Assembly: GCA_020851035.1 (NCBI GenBank)
Contig: JADZDM010000021.1
Span: 558,001 to 622,000, forward strand
Direction: 5' to 3'
Source: Gemmatimonadaceae bacterium
GTDB lineage: Bacteria > Gemmatimonadota > Gemmatimonadetes > Gemmatimonadales > Gemmatimonadaceae
Length of the DNA stretch: 64,000 nucleotides
Shown: positions 25,087 to 34,623 of the stretch, one piece after another
Layout of the letters: every line of letters starts with the position of its first letter
Position numbering within the stretch: the stretch's first letter is position 1
Program-made: the position numbers and the translations under genes
The notes under the pieces: generated by a model
The model's database searches: none
The model's input: the letters and a program-made list of their open reading frames with translations, nothing else
Told to the model about the DNA's origin: nothing

Positions 25087-28000
25087 TCAGAAGACCGGCC
25101 CGCGCCCCCGGATCACGACGTTCGGGATGCCGCGCTGCTTCAGCAGCTCGTTGAATGCGGCAAGGTCCCGGCTCACCAGCGTCTCCAGCGCCGAGAGGTG
25201 GCCCGTGAGTTCGGTGTCGAGGATCGCCTGCACCTCACCGTGCTGGTTGGTGGGGCGATAGTCGCTGCTGGCGATGCCGTTGGCCAGGTAGCCCAGCTTC
25301 GCAATCAGCTTCGACGCGAACCGGACGCCGTCCTGGCCGGTGCCCGTCTGGCGCAGGTCCACCAGGTTCATCTCCAGGTCCGTGAGCTGCTGCGCCATGC
25401 GCATCGCCGCGCGCCGCACGGTCGAGTCCTCCACGGCACGGATGATCCCCTGCAGTTGCACCCGCGCCGACTCCACCCGCTGCACCGCATCCGCGGCGTC
25501 GTTCAGGTCCTTCCGCAGCGCCAGCAGTGCGCGGTTCTGCTCGAGGATCTCTGCCTCGGTGCCGCCGGAGTTGGGATCCTTCCGCACCACCAGCGGCTGC
25601 GACTGCTCCACCGCGCCGGCGGTGATGCGCACCGTGTACCGGCCGGGCCCCGCCAGCACGCTCAGGCGCGCCGTGCCGGGGGCCGCGCGTCCCGCCGGAC
25701 CCGTCACGATGTGCTCCGCGTACAACGGGCTGGTGAGCAGCCGCACCTCCATCGACGGCTCGTGGCGCAGGTCCCAGTACACCCGGTTCACGCCGGCGGC
25801 GTTGGTCCCCGCGAAGCTCCGCACCACCGTGCCCTTGTCGTCGAGGATCGTGACCTTCACGCCCCCCGGCACCGGCGCCTTCAGGTGGTAGTTGATCGAC
25901 GCGCCATAGCGGGGATTCTCGCCCGTGGTCGGGTCGTCGTAGGTGGTGCTCGGCGCCGTGATCGGCCGGAACCGATAGGCGTCGCGCACCGGGAACAGGT
26001 GCGCATCCGACGCGAGGATCGCCGGCGTCATGTGCCGCAGCGGCGTGATGTCGTCCATGATCCAGAACCCGCGACCGTAGGTCGAGATCACGAGGTCGCT
26101 GAAGTGCTCCTGCACCACGATCCCGGACACCGGCGCACGGGGCAGGTCGTTCTGCAGCGGGGCCCAGTTCTCGCCGGCATCGAACGACACGTAGATCGCG
26201 TTCTCCGTGCCCGCGTACAGCAGGCCGCGCCGCACCGGGTCCTCGATGATGATCCGCGCGTAGCTCAGCATGCTCTTCGGGATGCCATTGACGATCAGCT
26301 TCCAGGTGCGCCCGAAGTCGGTGGTGCGGTAGATGAACGGGTCGCGGTTGTTCACCTGGTGGAAATCCACCGTGAGATACGCCGTGCCTGCATCGTACCG
26401 CGAGGCCGCGATGCTGCGCACCGATCCCCACGCCGGCAGGCCGGTGATGTTCCGCGTCAGGTTGGTCCACGTCGCGCCGTTGTCGCGCGTGAGCTGCACC
26501 TGCCCGTCGTTCGTCCCCACCCAGATCGTGCCCTTCGCCAGCGGTGACTCGGCGATACCGTACACCACCCCCGCGTACTCCACGCCGATGTTGTCCGGCG
26601 TGAGGCCACCAGAGCTGCCCATGCGGCTGCGATCGTTCAGCGTGAGGTCGGGGGAGATCACCTGCCAGCTCTGGCCGCCGTCCTGCGTGCGGTGCAGGTG
26701 CTGGCTCCCCGTGTAGAGCGTGTTGTGGTCGTGCGGGGAAATCAGCAGCGGTGCATCCCACACGAAGCGGTACTTCACGCCGTCGGCAGGACCGTTCGAC
26801 TGCTGCGGCCACACCTCCACGTTGCGGAACTGGCGCCGCTCCTCCTCGAAGCGCACGACGATGCCACCCACCATCCCGGAGCCCGAGGCGGTGGACCAGA
26901 TCAGCTTGCTGTTGGTCGGGTCCGGTGTGGCCCAGCCGCTCTCGCCGCCGCCCACCGAGTGCCACATCCCGCGCGAGATGCCGCCATCGCCGCCGAAGCC
27001 CTGCACGCGGCTGTTCGATGGCCCGCGGTACGACGGCTCGTCCTGCTTGTTGCCGAGCACGTTGTACGGGATCTCGTTGTCCACCGTCACGTGGTAGATC
27101 TGCGCATTCAGCAGCCGCTGGCGGAACCAGGTCGCCCCGCGGTTCTGCGAGATCGACAGCCCCTGGTCGTGGGCCACGATCATCCGCTGGGCATTCGTCG
27201 GGTCGATCCACATGTCGTGATGGTCGCCGCCAGGCGCCGCGTTGCGCTGCAGGACCGCGATGGTGGTGCCGCCGTCGATCGTCTTCGCGAACGACGCGGT
27301 GAGGAAGTACGCCTCGTCGGGATCGTCGGGCGCGACCACCATGCGCGAGTAGTAGTGCGCGCGACCCATCGCGTTGCGGTCACGGCTCACCAGCGCCCAG
27401 TTCGCCCCGCCATCCTCCGAGCGCCAGAGCTGGCCGCTCTCCGTCTCGCGCCCCTCCCAGGGCAGGCCGTCGCCGGTCTCGATCATCGCGAACACCCGGT
27501 CCGGGTTCGACGTCGAGATCCCCACCGCCACCTTGCCCACCGGCTTCACCGGCAGCCCGTGTCCCACCTGGCGCGTCCAGGTCACGCCGCCGTCGCGCGA
27601 GATGAACAGGCCACCCCCGGGTCCCCCGCTCGTCCGGCCCCAGGTGTGGATCTCGATCTGCCACATGCCGGCGAACAGCGTCCGCGGGTTCTTCGGGTCC
27701 GCGATCAGGTCCGAGCAGCCGGTGTGCTCGTCAACGAACAGCGCCCGGGTCCAGGTCGCGCCCCCGTCGGCCGTGCGGAAGATGCCACGCTCCTGCTGCG
27801 GCCCGTACGCATGTCCCAGCGCGCACACCACCACCACGTCCGGGTTGGTCGGGTGCACCACCACGCGCGCGATGCGTCCCGTCTTCTCCAGGCCCATCAA
27901 CGTCCAGGTGCGGCCGGCATCAACCGACTTGTAGATCCCCTGCCCGATCGAGATGTGGCTCCGGATGTGCGCCTCGCCCGTGCCCGCCCACACCACGTTC

Positions 28001-28323
28001 GGGTCGGAGCGTGACACGGCCAGCGCCCCGATCGACTGCACCGGCTGCGCATCGAAGATCGCCTTCCAGTTCACGCCGCCGTCGGTGGTCTTCCACACCC
28101 CGCCCGAGGCCGCGCCCACGTAGTACGTGAGCGGATCGCCGGGAATGCCGGCGGCGGAGGTGAAGCGGTTCCCCTCCGGACCGACCGTGCGCCAGTGCAA
28201 CTGGCTGAACGCCGACGTGGGGATCGCTGGCGCAGCGGGTCCCTGCGCGCCGGCGGGTGGGGCGAGGATGGCAGACAGCGCCATCACCGCGGGAAGCAGG
28301 GCGCGGAGCGTGCGGGGCATCAT
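25087..28323 (-). CDS. Secreted BNR/sortilin (VPS10-like) beta-propeller protein
   Basis: A 1078-residue exported protein. The N-terminus has a signal peptide (RTLRALLPAVMALSAILAPP, cleaved after AGA). The first ~750 residues hold many BNR/Asp-box repeats of the S/T-x-D-x-G-x-T/N-W type: KTTDGGVNWKAIF, KSVDAGRTWTLM, RTADGGATWTRA, ISRDGGVTWTRQ, RSEDGGANWALV, RTQDGGQSWQVI, LTRDNGATWTNL and others, forming one or two propellers as in sortilin/VPS10 domains. The C-terminal third has an immunoglobulin-like or FN3-like segment (GGVKVTILDDKGTVVRSF) and a helical tail. Such proteins are abundant in Gemmatimonadota and Acidobacteriota and are often annotated as glycosyl hydrolases, without proof of activity. 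Two adjacent ATGs (28323, 28320) are possible starts. It is the last gene of a minus-strand group with the HAD and NHL genes. Confidence 0.9.
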   Translation of the reverse strand: MMPRTLRALLPAVMALSAILAPPAGAQGPAAPAIPTSAFSQLHWRTVGPEGNRFTSAAGIPGDPLTYYVGAASGGVWKTTDGGVNWKAIFDAQPVQSIGALAVSRSDPNVVWAGTGEAHIRSHISIGQGIYKSVDAGRTWTLMGLEKTGRIARVVVHPTNPDVVVVCALGHAYGPQQERGIFRTADGGATWTRALFVDEHTGCSDLIADPKNPRTLFAGMWQIEIHTWGRTSGGPGGGLFISRDGGVTWTRQVGHGLPVKPVGKVAVGISTSNPDRVFAMIETGDGLPWEGRETESGQLWRSEDGGANWALVSRDRNAMGRAHYYSRMVVAPDDPDEAYFLTASFAKTIDGGTTIAVLQRNAAPGGDHHDMWIDPTNAQRMIVAHDQGLSISQNRGATWFRQRLLNAQIYHVTVDNEIPYNVLGNKQDEPSYRGPSNSRVQGFGGDGGISRGMWHSVGGGESGWATPDPTNSKLIWSTASGSGMVGGIVVRFEEERRQFRNVEVWPQQSNGPADGVKYRFVWDAPLLISPHDHNTLYTGSQHLHRTQDGGQSWQVISPDLTLNDRSRMGSSGGLTPDNIGVEYAGVVYGIAESPLAKGTIWVGTNDGQVQLTRDNGATWTNLTRNITGLPAWGSVRSIAASRYDAGTAYLTVDFHQVNNRDPFIYRTTDFGRTWKLIVNGIPKSMLSYARIIIEDPVRRGLLYAGTENAIYVSFDAGENWAPLQNDLPRAPVSGIVVQEHFSDLVISTYGRGFWIMDDITPLRHMTPAILASDAHLFPVRDAYRFRPITAPSTTYDDPTTGENPRYGASINYHLKAPVPGGVKVTILDDKGTVVRSFAGTNAAGVNRVYWDLRHEPSMEVRLLTSPLYAEHIVTGPAGRAAPGTARLSVLAGPGRYTVRITAGAVEQSQPLVVRKDPNSGGTEAEILEQNRALLALRKDLNDAADAVQRVESARVQLQGIIRAVEDSTVRRAAMRMAQQLTDLEMNLVDLRQTGTGQDGVRFASKLIAKLGYLANGIASSDYRPTNQHGEVQAILDTELTGHLSALETLVSRDLAAFNELLKQRGIPNVVIRGRGPVF

Positions 28324-28440
28324 GACCTCGTGGGGCGCGGAGTCGCACCGCCGCACCTGCGCAGGCCTCGCGCACGTGCCGGCAGTCGCCTCGGGGGTGG
28401 GGAGTCCTGCTCCCATGCTACGCCCTCGCGGGCGAACGCG

Positions 28441-29121
28441 TCAATCGGCGGTCGTGCTGATCCGCAGCCCGGCTGGTCCCGCCGCGGCTCCCGCCGCGGC
28501 CACGAGCTCCGCCACCACCAGCGTCGCCACCGATCGCACCACGAACCCGGCATCACCGAGCTCACGTGCATCGACGGTGCCGAGCACCCCGATCCCGTGC
28601 ATGCCCGCGGCCCGCGCCGCCGCCAGCCCCGCCGGCGCATCCTCCACCACCACGCACTGCGACGGATCCACCCCGAGCAGCGCCGCGGCGCGCAGGTATC
28701 CCTCGGGGTCCGGCTTCCCGCGCGACACGTCATCGGCGGTCACCAGCACGCGCGGGATCGGCAGCCCGCCGATCCCGATCCGGAACTCGGCCACCGCACG
28801 CACCCCCGAGGTCACGATCGCCCAGCGATCACGCGGCAACTGTGTCAGCAGCGCCGCCGCGCCCGCGACCGGGTACACACCACGCGCCTCGGCCGCCTCG
28901 CTCTGCGCCAGCGCGGCCACCTCCGCACTCGCCGCGAGCTGTGGTGCCACCAGTGCGATCGTCTCCGCGGTCCGCCGGCCGTGCGCGTGGCGCACGACCA
29001 GGTCGCCATCCAGTCCGTGCGCCGCGGCCCACGTGCGCCACGTGCGCTCGACGCATTCCGTCGAGTCCACCAGCACCCCATCGAGGTCGAAGAGCACCGC
29101 CTGCACGTCGAGGGTCGGCAT
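28441..29121 (-). CDS. HAD-superfamily phosphatase (sugar-phosphatase / beta-PGM-like)
   Basis: A 226-residue HAD subfamily I hydrolase. Motif I is VLFDLDGVLVDSTE with the nucleophile Asp and acid/base Asp; motif II is the Ser of AIVTSGVR; motif III is the Lys of VSRGKPDPEGYLRAA; motif IV is VVVEDAPAGLAAARAAGM with the metal-binding Glu-Asp. A helical cap (WRTWAAAHGLDGDLVV to RGVYPVAGAAALL) sits between motifs I and II. The likely activity is dephosphorylation of a sugar phosphate such as 2-deoxyglucose-6-P or a hexitol phosphate, as in YfbT/YniC-type enzymes; the true substrate is unknown. Cytoplasmic. It sits between two genes for secreted proteins, 44 bp after the NHL gene. Confidence 0.92.
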   Translation of the reverse strand: MPTLDVQAVLFDLDGVLVDSTECVERTWRTWAAAHGLDGDLVVRHAHGRRTAETIALVAPQLAASAEVAALAQSEAAEARGVYPVAGAAALLTQLPRDRWAIVTSGVRAVAEFRIGIGGLPIPRVLVTADDVSRGKPDPEGYLRAAALLGVDPSQCVVVEDAPAGLAAARAAGMHGIGVLGTVDARELGDAGFVVRSVATLVVAELVAAAGAAAGPAGLRISTTAD

Positions 29122-29165
29122 CGCGCGCTACGCGGCGACGGGGCTGGACGCGTCCCCCCGCGGCA

Positions 29166-30365
29166 TCACCGCGCCTGCGGCCACAACACGCCCTGGTCGG
29201 CCTTCACCACCGGCTTCAACCCCTTGTACACGAACCGCTGCAGCCGCTTCCCCTCGTACGTCTCGGTCGTGAAGATGTTGCCGCGCGAGTCGGTGGCGAT
29301 GGAGTGCACCGCGAAGAACTGCCCCGGCTGCCGGCCGCCATCCCCGAACGCGGTCAGGATCGACAGGCTCTCCCGATCCATGATGTACACCCGCTCGTTC
29401 TTGCCGTCGGCCAGGTACAGGTACTTCTGCTGCGGGTCGCGGCTGAAGGCGATGTCCCAGACGGCCCCGTCACCGCGCGTCTGCGGCGCCACGCGCACCT
29501 CCTTCACGAACGTGCCGTCCTTGCGGAACACCTGGATGCGGTTGTTCACGCGGTCGCACACGTACACCAGCCCATCGGGCGTGGGCTCCGCACAGTGCAC
29601 CGGCGTGCGGAACTGCGGGATCAGCGGGCGTTCCGGGATGTACGGGCCGTAGTTCGAGTCGCTCGGCACGTTGCCGTATGCGCCCCAGAACCGCTTGATC
29701 GCCCCCGTGTTCATGTCCAGCACCGCCACCCGCCGGTTGCCGTAGCCGTCGGCCACGTACGCCTCGTTCGCGCGCACGTCGAACGACACCTTCGCCACGC
29801 GCCCGAACGAGTCCATCGACTTCGAGTCCGCCGGACGGCCCGGCACGCCGATCTGCTGCAGGAACTTCCCGTCATGCGCGAACTTCAGGATGTGCGAGTC
29901 GAACCCGATGCCACGCGTGGAATCCGGCGTGCCGTTGCCGCCGATCCAGACGTTGTCGAGGTGGTCGATCGCGATGCCGTGGTTGCTGCTCGGCCAGCTG
30001 TATCCCGCCGCCGGACCGCCCCACGAGTTCACCAGGTTGCCCTCGGGATCGAACTCCAGCACCGGCGGCGCCGCCGAGCAGCACGGCCCCACCAGCGGAT
30101 ACCCCGCCTCGGTGCGGGCATTGAGCGTGGCGCCGCCGCGATGCACGATGAAGACATGGTCACGCGAGTCGATCCCCAGCCCGATCACCATCCCCAGCAG
30201 CCAGCCATTGGGCAGCGGCTTCGGCCAGAGCGGATCGACCTCGAACGACGGCGCCATCACCGCCTGGCGCTCCACCGCCCGTGCCAGCTGTCGCTGCCCG
30301 AGCACCAGCGAGACGATCACCGCGCCGAGGATCGGCACGGCCCGTGGGATACGCCTGGCTTTCAT
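29166..30365 (-). CDS. Exported NHL-repeat six-bladed propeller protein
   Basis: A 399-residue protein with an N-terminal signal or anchor (IPRAVPILGAVIVSLVLGQ). The rest is a run of NHL-type blades: GLGIDSRDHVFIVHRGG, NHGIAIDHLDNVWIGGNG, VSFDVRANEAYVADGYGNRR, TPDGLVYVCDRVNNRIQVF, YLYLADGKNERVYIMD and SIATDSRGNIFTTETYEGKR. The layout is that of the SMP-30/peptidyl-hydroxyglycine-lyase-like group, but I cannot identify the lyase's zinc ligands with confidence, so the enzymatic role stays open. A paralogue lies at 34870-35958 beside a flavoenzyme. The start at 30365 is chosen because the signal peptide begins there; the upstream frame is arginine- and serine-rich. It is divergent from the HupE-like gene with 115 bp between. 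Confidence 0.85.
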   Translation of the reverse strand: MKARRIPRAVPILGAVIVSLVLGQRQLARAVERQAVMAPSFEVDPLWPKPLPNGWLLGMVIGLGIDSRDHVFIVHRGGATLNARTEAGYPLVGPCCSAAPPVLEFDPEGNLVNSWGGPAAGYSWPSSNHGIAIDHLDNVWIGGNGTPDSTRGIGFDSHILKFAHDGKFLQQIGVPGRPADSKSMDSFGRVAKVSFDVRANEAYVADGYGNRRVAVLDMNTGAIKRFWGAYGNVPSDSNYGPYIPERPLIPQFRTPVHCAEPTPDGLVYVCDRVNNRIQVFRKDGTFVKEVRVAPQTRGDGAVWDIAFSRDPQQKYLYLADGKNERVYIMDRESLSILTAFGDGGRQPGQFFAVHSIATDSRGNIFTTETYEGKRLQRFVYKGLKPVVKADQGVLWPQAR

Positions 30366-30480
30366 CGCGATGCTCCGGTGCTGCTGTGAGGGCCCGACCG
30401 CTGCGTCCACGCAGGATCCCCGCGCGCATTCCCCACCGCCACTGGGTGCGAAACTGCGAGCAATGCTATATCTCACCGCA

Positions 30481-31851
30481 ATGATGCACCAGAGAGAGTG
30501 GCCCGGCATCACATCGCGGCTCGCGGCGGGCTGGTGTGTCGCCCGCCGCAGCCTCTGCGCGGCCATCGCCCTCCTCCTCGCCACCACACCCGCGCGCGCC
30601 CACGAGGTCCCGGAGCGCGTGGCCATCCGCGGCGTCGTCCAGCGCGAGGGCCGCACGCTGCATCTCCTGCTGCGCGTGCCGCTCGAGGCCATGCGCGACG
30701 TGGACTTCCCGTTGCGGGCCGACGGCTCGCTCGACCTCGTGCGCGCGCGCACCCTCCTCCCCGGCGCCGCGCAGACCTGGCTCGTGACTGCCATCGACAT
30801 CACCGCCGATGGCACGACGCTCGGCGCCCCACGCATCACCGGCACGCGCCTGGCCCTGCCCAGTGACCGCAGCTTCGATGATCCACGCAGTGCGCGCGCC
30901 GCCTTCGCCCGCGCACCCATCGATTCCCAGCGGATCCAGTGGCAGCAGGTGCTGCTCGACGTCGCGCTGGAGTACACGCTGCCGTCACCAGGCGCGCGCC
31001 TCGTGCTCCACCCCGCACTGGCCTCACTCGGCATCCGCACCACCAGCCTGCTGCAGGTGGTGATGGCGGATGGCCGCACACGCACCCTGGTGTATGACGG
31101 CAACCCCGGCGCGGTCCCCCTCGACCCGGCGTGGTACCAGACCGGCGTCCGGTTCGCACGCGCGGGCTTCCTCCACATCCTCGCGGGATACGATCACCTG
31201 CTGTTCGTCTGCTGCCTGGTGCTCGGCCTCCGCGGGCTCCGGTCACTCGTCACCACCATCACCGCCTTCACGGTCGCCCACTCCATCACGCTCGCCGCCA
31301 CCGCGCTCGGCGTGGTGCCTGGCCGGCTCTGGTTCCCGCCGCTGGTGGAGGCGCTGATCGCGGCCTCCATCATCTGGGTCGCGATCGAGAACATCGTGCT
31401 CACCGACGAGCGGCTGGCATCGCGCTGGGCCATCGCCTTCACCTTCGGCCTCGTGCACGGCTTCGGCTTCTCGTTCGCGCTGTCCGACTCGCTGCAATTC
31501 GCCGGCGGCAACCTCGTGAGCGCGCTGCTTGCCTTCAACCTCGGAGTCGAGGCCGGGCAGGTCACGGCGCTGGCAGTCGCCGTGCCGCTGCTGTGGCTGC
31601 TTCGTCGCCATGCCGGCCGCACTCGGGAGCGGGTGCTGACCATCGTGCTGTCGGTGATCGTGGCCCACACGGCATGGCACTGGATGACGGCACGTGCGGC
31701 CGAGCTGGGCCGCTTCCGGGGCAGCATCGGATGGCCTGCGGCAGACGCCGCCACGGCACTGGTGGCCATGCGCCTGTCGCTGCTCGCCGCCGTGGCATTG
31801 GCCGTGGCCCTGTCCATGCGGCAGATTCTGCGCGTCTCCCGCCGGTCCTGA
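30481..31851 (+). CDS. HupE/UreJ-family membrane protein with exported N-terminal domain
   Basis: A 456-residue protein. A signal peptide (CAAIALLLATTPARA) precedes a periplasmic beta-rich domain of about 190 residues starting HEVPERVAIRG. The C-terminal ~210 residues form the HupE/UreJ_2 membrane domain: FLHILAGYDHLLFVCCLVLG (the family H-I-x-x-G-x-D-H-L-L-F motif), FTVAHSITLAATALG, ALIAASIIWVAIENI, GLVHGFGFSFALSD, FNLGVEAGQ and VAHTAWHWM. Related proteins are linked to nickel or other metal handling, though this two-domain type is uncharacterised. It heads an operon with cytochrome c (39 bp on) and the PQQ dehydrogenase. Starts at 30463 or 30484 are also possible; a CTATAT just upstream may be part of the -10 element. 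Confidence 0.85.
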   Translation: MMHQREWPGITSRLAAGWCVARRSLCAAIALLLATTPARAHEVPERVAIRGVVQREGRTLHLLLRVPLEAMRDVDFPLRADGSLDLVRARTLLPGAAQTWLVTAIDITADGTTLGAPRITGTRLALPSDRSFDDPRSARAAFARAPIDSQRIQWQQVLLDVALEYTLPSPGARLVLHPALASLGIRTTSLLQVVMADGRTRTLVYDGNPGAVPLDPAWYQTGVRFARAGFLHILAGYDHLLFVCCLVLGLRGLRSLVTTITAFTVAHSITLAATALGVVPGRLWFPPLVEALIAASIIWVAIENIVLTDERLASRWAIAFTFGLVHGFGFSFALSDSLQFAGGNLVSALLAFNLGVEAGQVTALAVAVPLLWLLRRHAGRTRERVLTIVLSVIVAHTAWHWMTARAAELGRFRGSIGWPAADAATALVAMRLSLLAAVALAVALSMRQILRVSRRS

Positions 31852-31890
31852 CAGGACCCTCCGGCCCGCCACACGACCCGCGCACACACC

Positions 31891-32358
31891 GTGGCCCCTC
31901 TCCGTCGCCTCGTTCTTCCGGTCGTGGCTGCCCTGCTTGGCGCGGCGGGACTCTCCGGCCTGCGCTCCGCCCGCGAGGCGGAGGCGGCCGGCCGGGTGCG
32001 CCCGGCCACGCGCCGCGACTCGACGCGCACCACGATGGACGGCGTCTACACCCTCGCGCAGGCGACGAAGGGCAAGGACCTCTTCGCGATGCGCTGCCAG
32101 AGCTGTCACACGCCCACCCAGCACAGCGGCCCGCCGTTCCGGAACAAGTGGTTCGGCAAGTCGCTCGGCGACCTGTACACGTACATCCGGCGCGAGATGC
32201 CGAAGAACGAGCCGCGCTCGCTCAGCGACCAGGAATACACCCTCGCCCTGGCCTTCCTGCTGCGCATGAACGGCATGCCCACCGGGCCCGTCCCTCTGGC
32301 CGCCGACTCCGCCGCGTTGCAGAGTATCCGTCTCGACTCCGTCCCCGCCGTTCCCTGA
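31891..32358 (+). CDS. Exported mono-haem cytochrome c
   Basis: A 155-residue protein from a GTG start. The N-terminal hydrophobic segment (LVLPVVAALLGAAGLSG) is a signal or anchor. One haem site, CQSCH, lies in KDLFAMRCQSCHTPTQHSG, and the distal Met is probably in REMPKNEPRSL. The C-terminal fold matches small cytochrome c domains. It ends 15 bp before the PQQ dehydrogenase start, so it is a likely periplasmic electron acceptor for that enzyme. It is a clear paralogue of the cytochrome at 37542-37976: both share F-R-x-x-W-x-G-K-S-x-x-D-L, M-P-x-N-x-P and N-G-x-P-x-G. Confidence 0.88.
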   Translation: MAPLRRLVLPVVAALLGAAGLSGLRSAREAEAAGRVRPATRRDSTRTTMDGVYTLAQATKGKDLFAMRCQSCHTPTQHSGPPFRNKWFGKSLGDLYTYIRREMPKNEPRSLSDQEYTLALAFLLRMNGMPTGPVPLAADSAALQSIRLDSVPAVP

Positions 32359-32373
32359 ACCCAGAGCCCGCTG

Positions 32374-34593
32374 ATGAAGACGCGTCTCCTCGCCGTCGCA
32401 GTCACGGTTGCAGCCTGCGCGGTCGCACCTGCCCCGTTCCTCGCTGCCCCGGCGTTCGCGCAGGGGCCGCGCCCCGCCAGCGCACCCGGCGGCACCCGGC
32501 CGGAAATGGCCGGCCTCGTGCGCGGCAACGCCACCGGCGAGTGGCGCTACTGGGGTGGTGACGCGCACAGCACACGCTACTCCCCGCTCGACCAGATCAA
32601 CGCGTCGAACTTCAACCGGCTGGAGCAGGCGTGGCAGTGGAACGCGGGCACCTTCGGTCCCGACGAGTACTACCGCACCACGCCGCTCTACGCCAACGGC
32701 CGCCTGTTCACCGTGGCCACCACCCGGCGCTCGGTCATGGCCATCGAGCCCGAGACCGGCGAGACGCTCTGGATGTACCGGCTCGAGGAAGGCATCCGGT
32801 GGCAGAAGGCGCCGCGTCAGTTCGCCGGTCGCGGCCCCACCTACTGGACCGACGGCACCGAGGAGCGCGTCATCGTCGTCACGCCTGGCTACCACATGGT
32901 GTCGCTCGATGCGAAGACCGGTGTGCCCGACCCGAAGTTCGGCACCAACGGCGTCGTCGACCTGCAGGACGGCCTCGGGTACCCGCTGGTGGCGCTGGCC
33001 GTGGATGATTCCGGCTCGCTCGTGATCTCCGACGCCGCGCCCGCACGCAAGGCGAAGCCAGGCGAGACCTGGGACCCGGTGACGAAGACCGGCGCCGACG
33101 GCACCATCGGCATCGATCCCGTGAACGGCCAGATCGGCGCCAGCTCGCCGGCCATCATGGTCGGCGACATGATCATCGTCGGCAACTCGTCGATCCACGG
33201 CTACTACCCCATCCGCGTGCGCAACATCCCCGGCTTCGTGCGCGGCTTCGACGTGCGCACCGGCCGCCAGGTGTGGAAGTTCAACCTCGTGCCGCAGCCG
33301 GGGGAGTTCGGCGCCGAGACGTGGACCAACGGCTCGGCCGTGAACACCGAGGGGGTCGGCAAGAACGACGCGTGGGCCACCTACTCCGCCGACCCCGAAC
33401 TCGGCATGGTCTACATCCCCGTCGGCATGCCGCTGATGGACGAGTACGGCGGCCATCGCCCCGGCAACAACCTGTTCGGCAACTCGCTCGTCGCCATCGA
33501 CGCGAAGACCGGGCAGCGGAAGTGGCACTTCCAGATGGTGCACCACGACATCTGGGACTACGACGCCCCCATGGCGCCGAACCTGATCGACATCACCGTC
33601 AACGGCCAGCGCCGCAAGGCGGTCACCCAGCCCACCAAGCAGGGCTGGCTCTACACCTTCGATCGTGTCACTGGCCAGCCCATCTGGCCCATCGTGGAGA
33701 CGAAGGTGCTGCAGAGCACCGTGCCGGGTGAGCGCACGTCGCCCACGCAGCCGATCCCGAGCCGGCCCGCGCCGTATTCGCAGCAGGGGCTGCTCGCGAC
33801 GGACCTGATCGACTACACACCGGCCATCCGCGACTCCGCGCTCAAGCTCGCGCAGCGCTGCCGCATGGGCCCGTACTTCATTCCGGGTGCCGCGGCAGAT
33901 GCGGCCACCGGCCCGAAGTGCTCGTGGTACGCCCCCGGCGCCTCCGGCGGCGTCAACATCGATGGCGGCGCGGCCTTCGACCCCGAGACGGGCATGATCT
34001 ACGTCGCCGCCCTCAGCGGGCTCTCGACGATCAGCCTGCAGAAGGATCCGTGCAGCGAGTTTCGCTACAGCTCCCCGCGCGACAACTGCGGCCTGATCGG
34101 CGCCCTCGCCCCGCCGCCGGGCTACGTCGCCCCCACCTCGCGCGGCGGCGGGTTCGAGGGTCGCAGCAGCATGGCGATGCTCGGCGGCGTCTCCATCCTC
34201 AAGCCGCGCGAGCTGGGCGGCATCACCGCCTACGACATGAACACCGGTGACAAGAAGTGGTGGACCCCGAACGGCGGCACGATCCCCGTGCGCAGCACCG
34301 ACCCGCTCTTCGCCGGCGTCACGCTCCCACCCCGCCCCGCCAGCGGCCAGGCACAGATCATGGTCACGAAGTCGCTGCTCATCTACGGCACCGGGCGCAG
34401 CGGCGGCGTGCCCAACGCCACCCCGCAGCTCTTCGCCGTGGACAAGGCCACCGGCCGCCAGGTCGGCGCCGTCGAGATCCCGTCCCGCACCACCGCCGTG
34501 CCGATGACGTTCATGCACAAGGGAAAGCAATACATCGTCTTCGCCACCGGCGCCGGCAGCTCCACCTCGCTCGTCGCGCTCAGGCTGCCCTGA
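32374..34593 (+). CDS. PQQ-dependent dehydrogenase (quinoprotein, glucose-dehydrogenase-like)
   Basis: A 739-residue exported protein with signal peptide LLAVAVTVAACAVAPAPFLA ending at AFA. The mature chain is an eight-bladed quinoprotein propeller: GEWRYWGGDAHSTRYSPLDQ at the start of the family fold, tryptophan-docking-like repeats such as MAIEPETGETLWMYRL, GFDVRTGRQVWKF, AIDAKTGQRKWHFQ, AYDMNTGDKKWWT and AVDKATGRQVGAVE, and the HHDIWDYDAP motif typical of soluble and membrane glucose/alcohol PQQ dehydrogenases. It lacks the five-helix membrane anchor of GdhA-type enzymes, so it is periplasmic and needs the upstream cytochrome c. Substrate (sugar, polyol or alcohol) cannot be told. No pqq biosynthesis genes are in the window. 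Its 3' end faces the inverted-repeat element at 34624. Confidence 0.93.
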   Translation: MKTRLLAVAVTVAACAVAPAPFLAAPAFAQGPRPASAPGGTRPEMAGLVRGNATGEWRYWGGDAHSTRYSPLDQINASNFNRLEQAWQWNAGTFGPDEYYRTTPLYANGRLFTVATTRRSVMAIEPETGETLWMYRLEEGIRWQKAPRQFAGRGPTYWTDGTEERVIVVTPGYHMVSLDAKTGVPDPKFGTNGVVDLQDGLGYPLVALAVDDSGSLVISDAAPARKAKPGETWDPVTKTGADGTIGIDPVNGQIGASSPAIMVGDMIIVGNSSIHGYYPIRVRNIPGFVRGFDVRTGRQVWKFNLVPQPGEFGAETWTNGSAVNTEGVGKNDAWATYSADPELGMVYIPVGMPLMDEYGGHRPGNNLFGNSLVAIDAKTGQRKWHFQMVHHDIWDYDAPMAPNLIDITVNGQRRKAVTQPTKQGWLYTFDRVTGQPIWPIVETKVLQSTVPGERTSPTQPIPSRPAPYSQQGLLATDLIDYTPAIRDSALKLAQRCRMGPYFIPGAAADAATGPKCSWYAPGASGGVNIDGGAAFDPETGMIYVAALSGLSTISLQKDPCSEFRYSSPRDNCGLIGALAPPPGYVAPTSRGGGFEGRSSMAMLGGVSILKPRELGGITAYDMNTGDKKWWTPNGGTIPVRSTDPLFAGVTLPPRPASGQAQIMVTKSLLIYGTGRSGGVPNATPQLFAVDKATGRQVGAVEIPSRTTAVPMTFMHKGKQYIVFATGAGSSTSLVALRLP

Positions 34594-34623
34594 ACTGCAA
34601 CTGCGAACTGCGAACTGCGAACG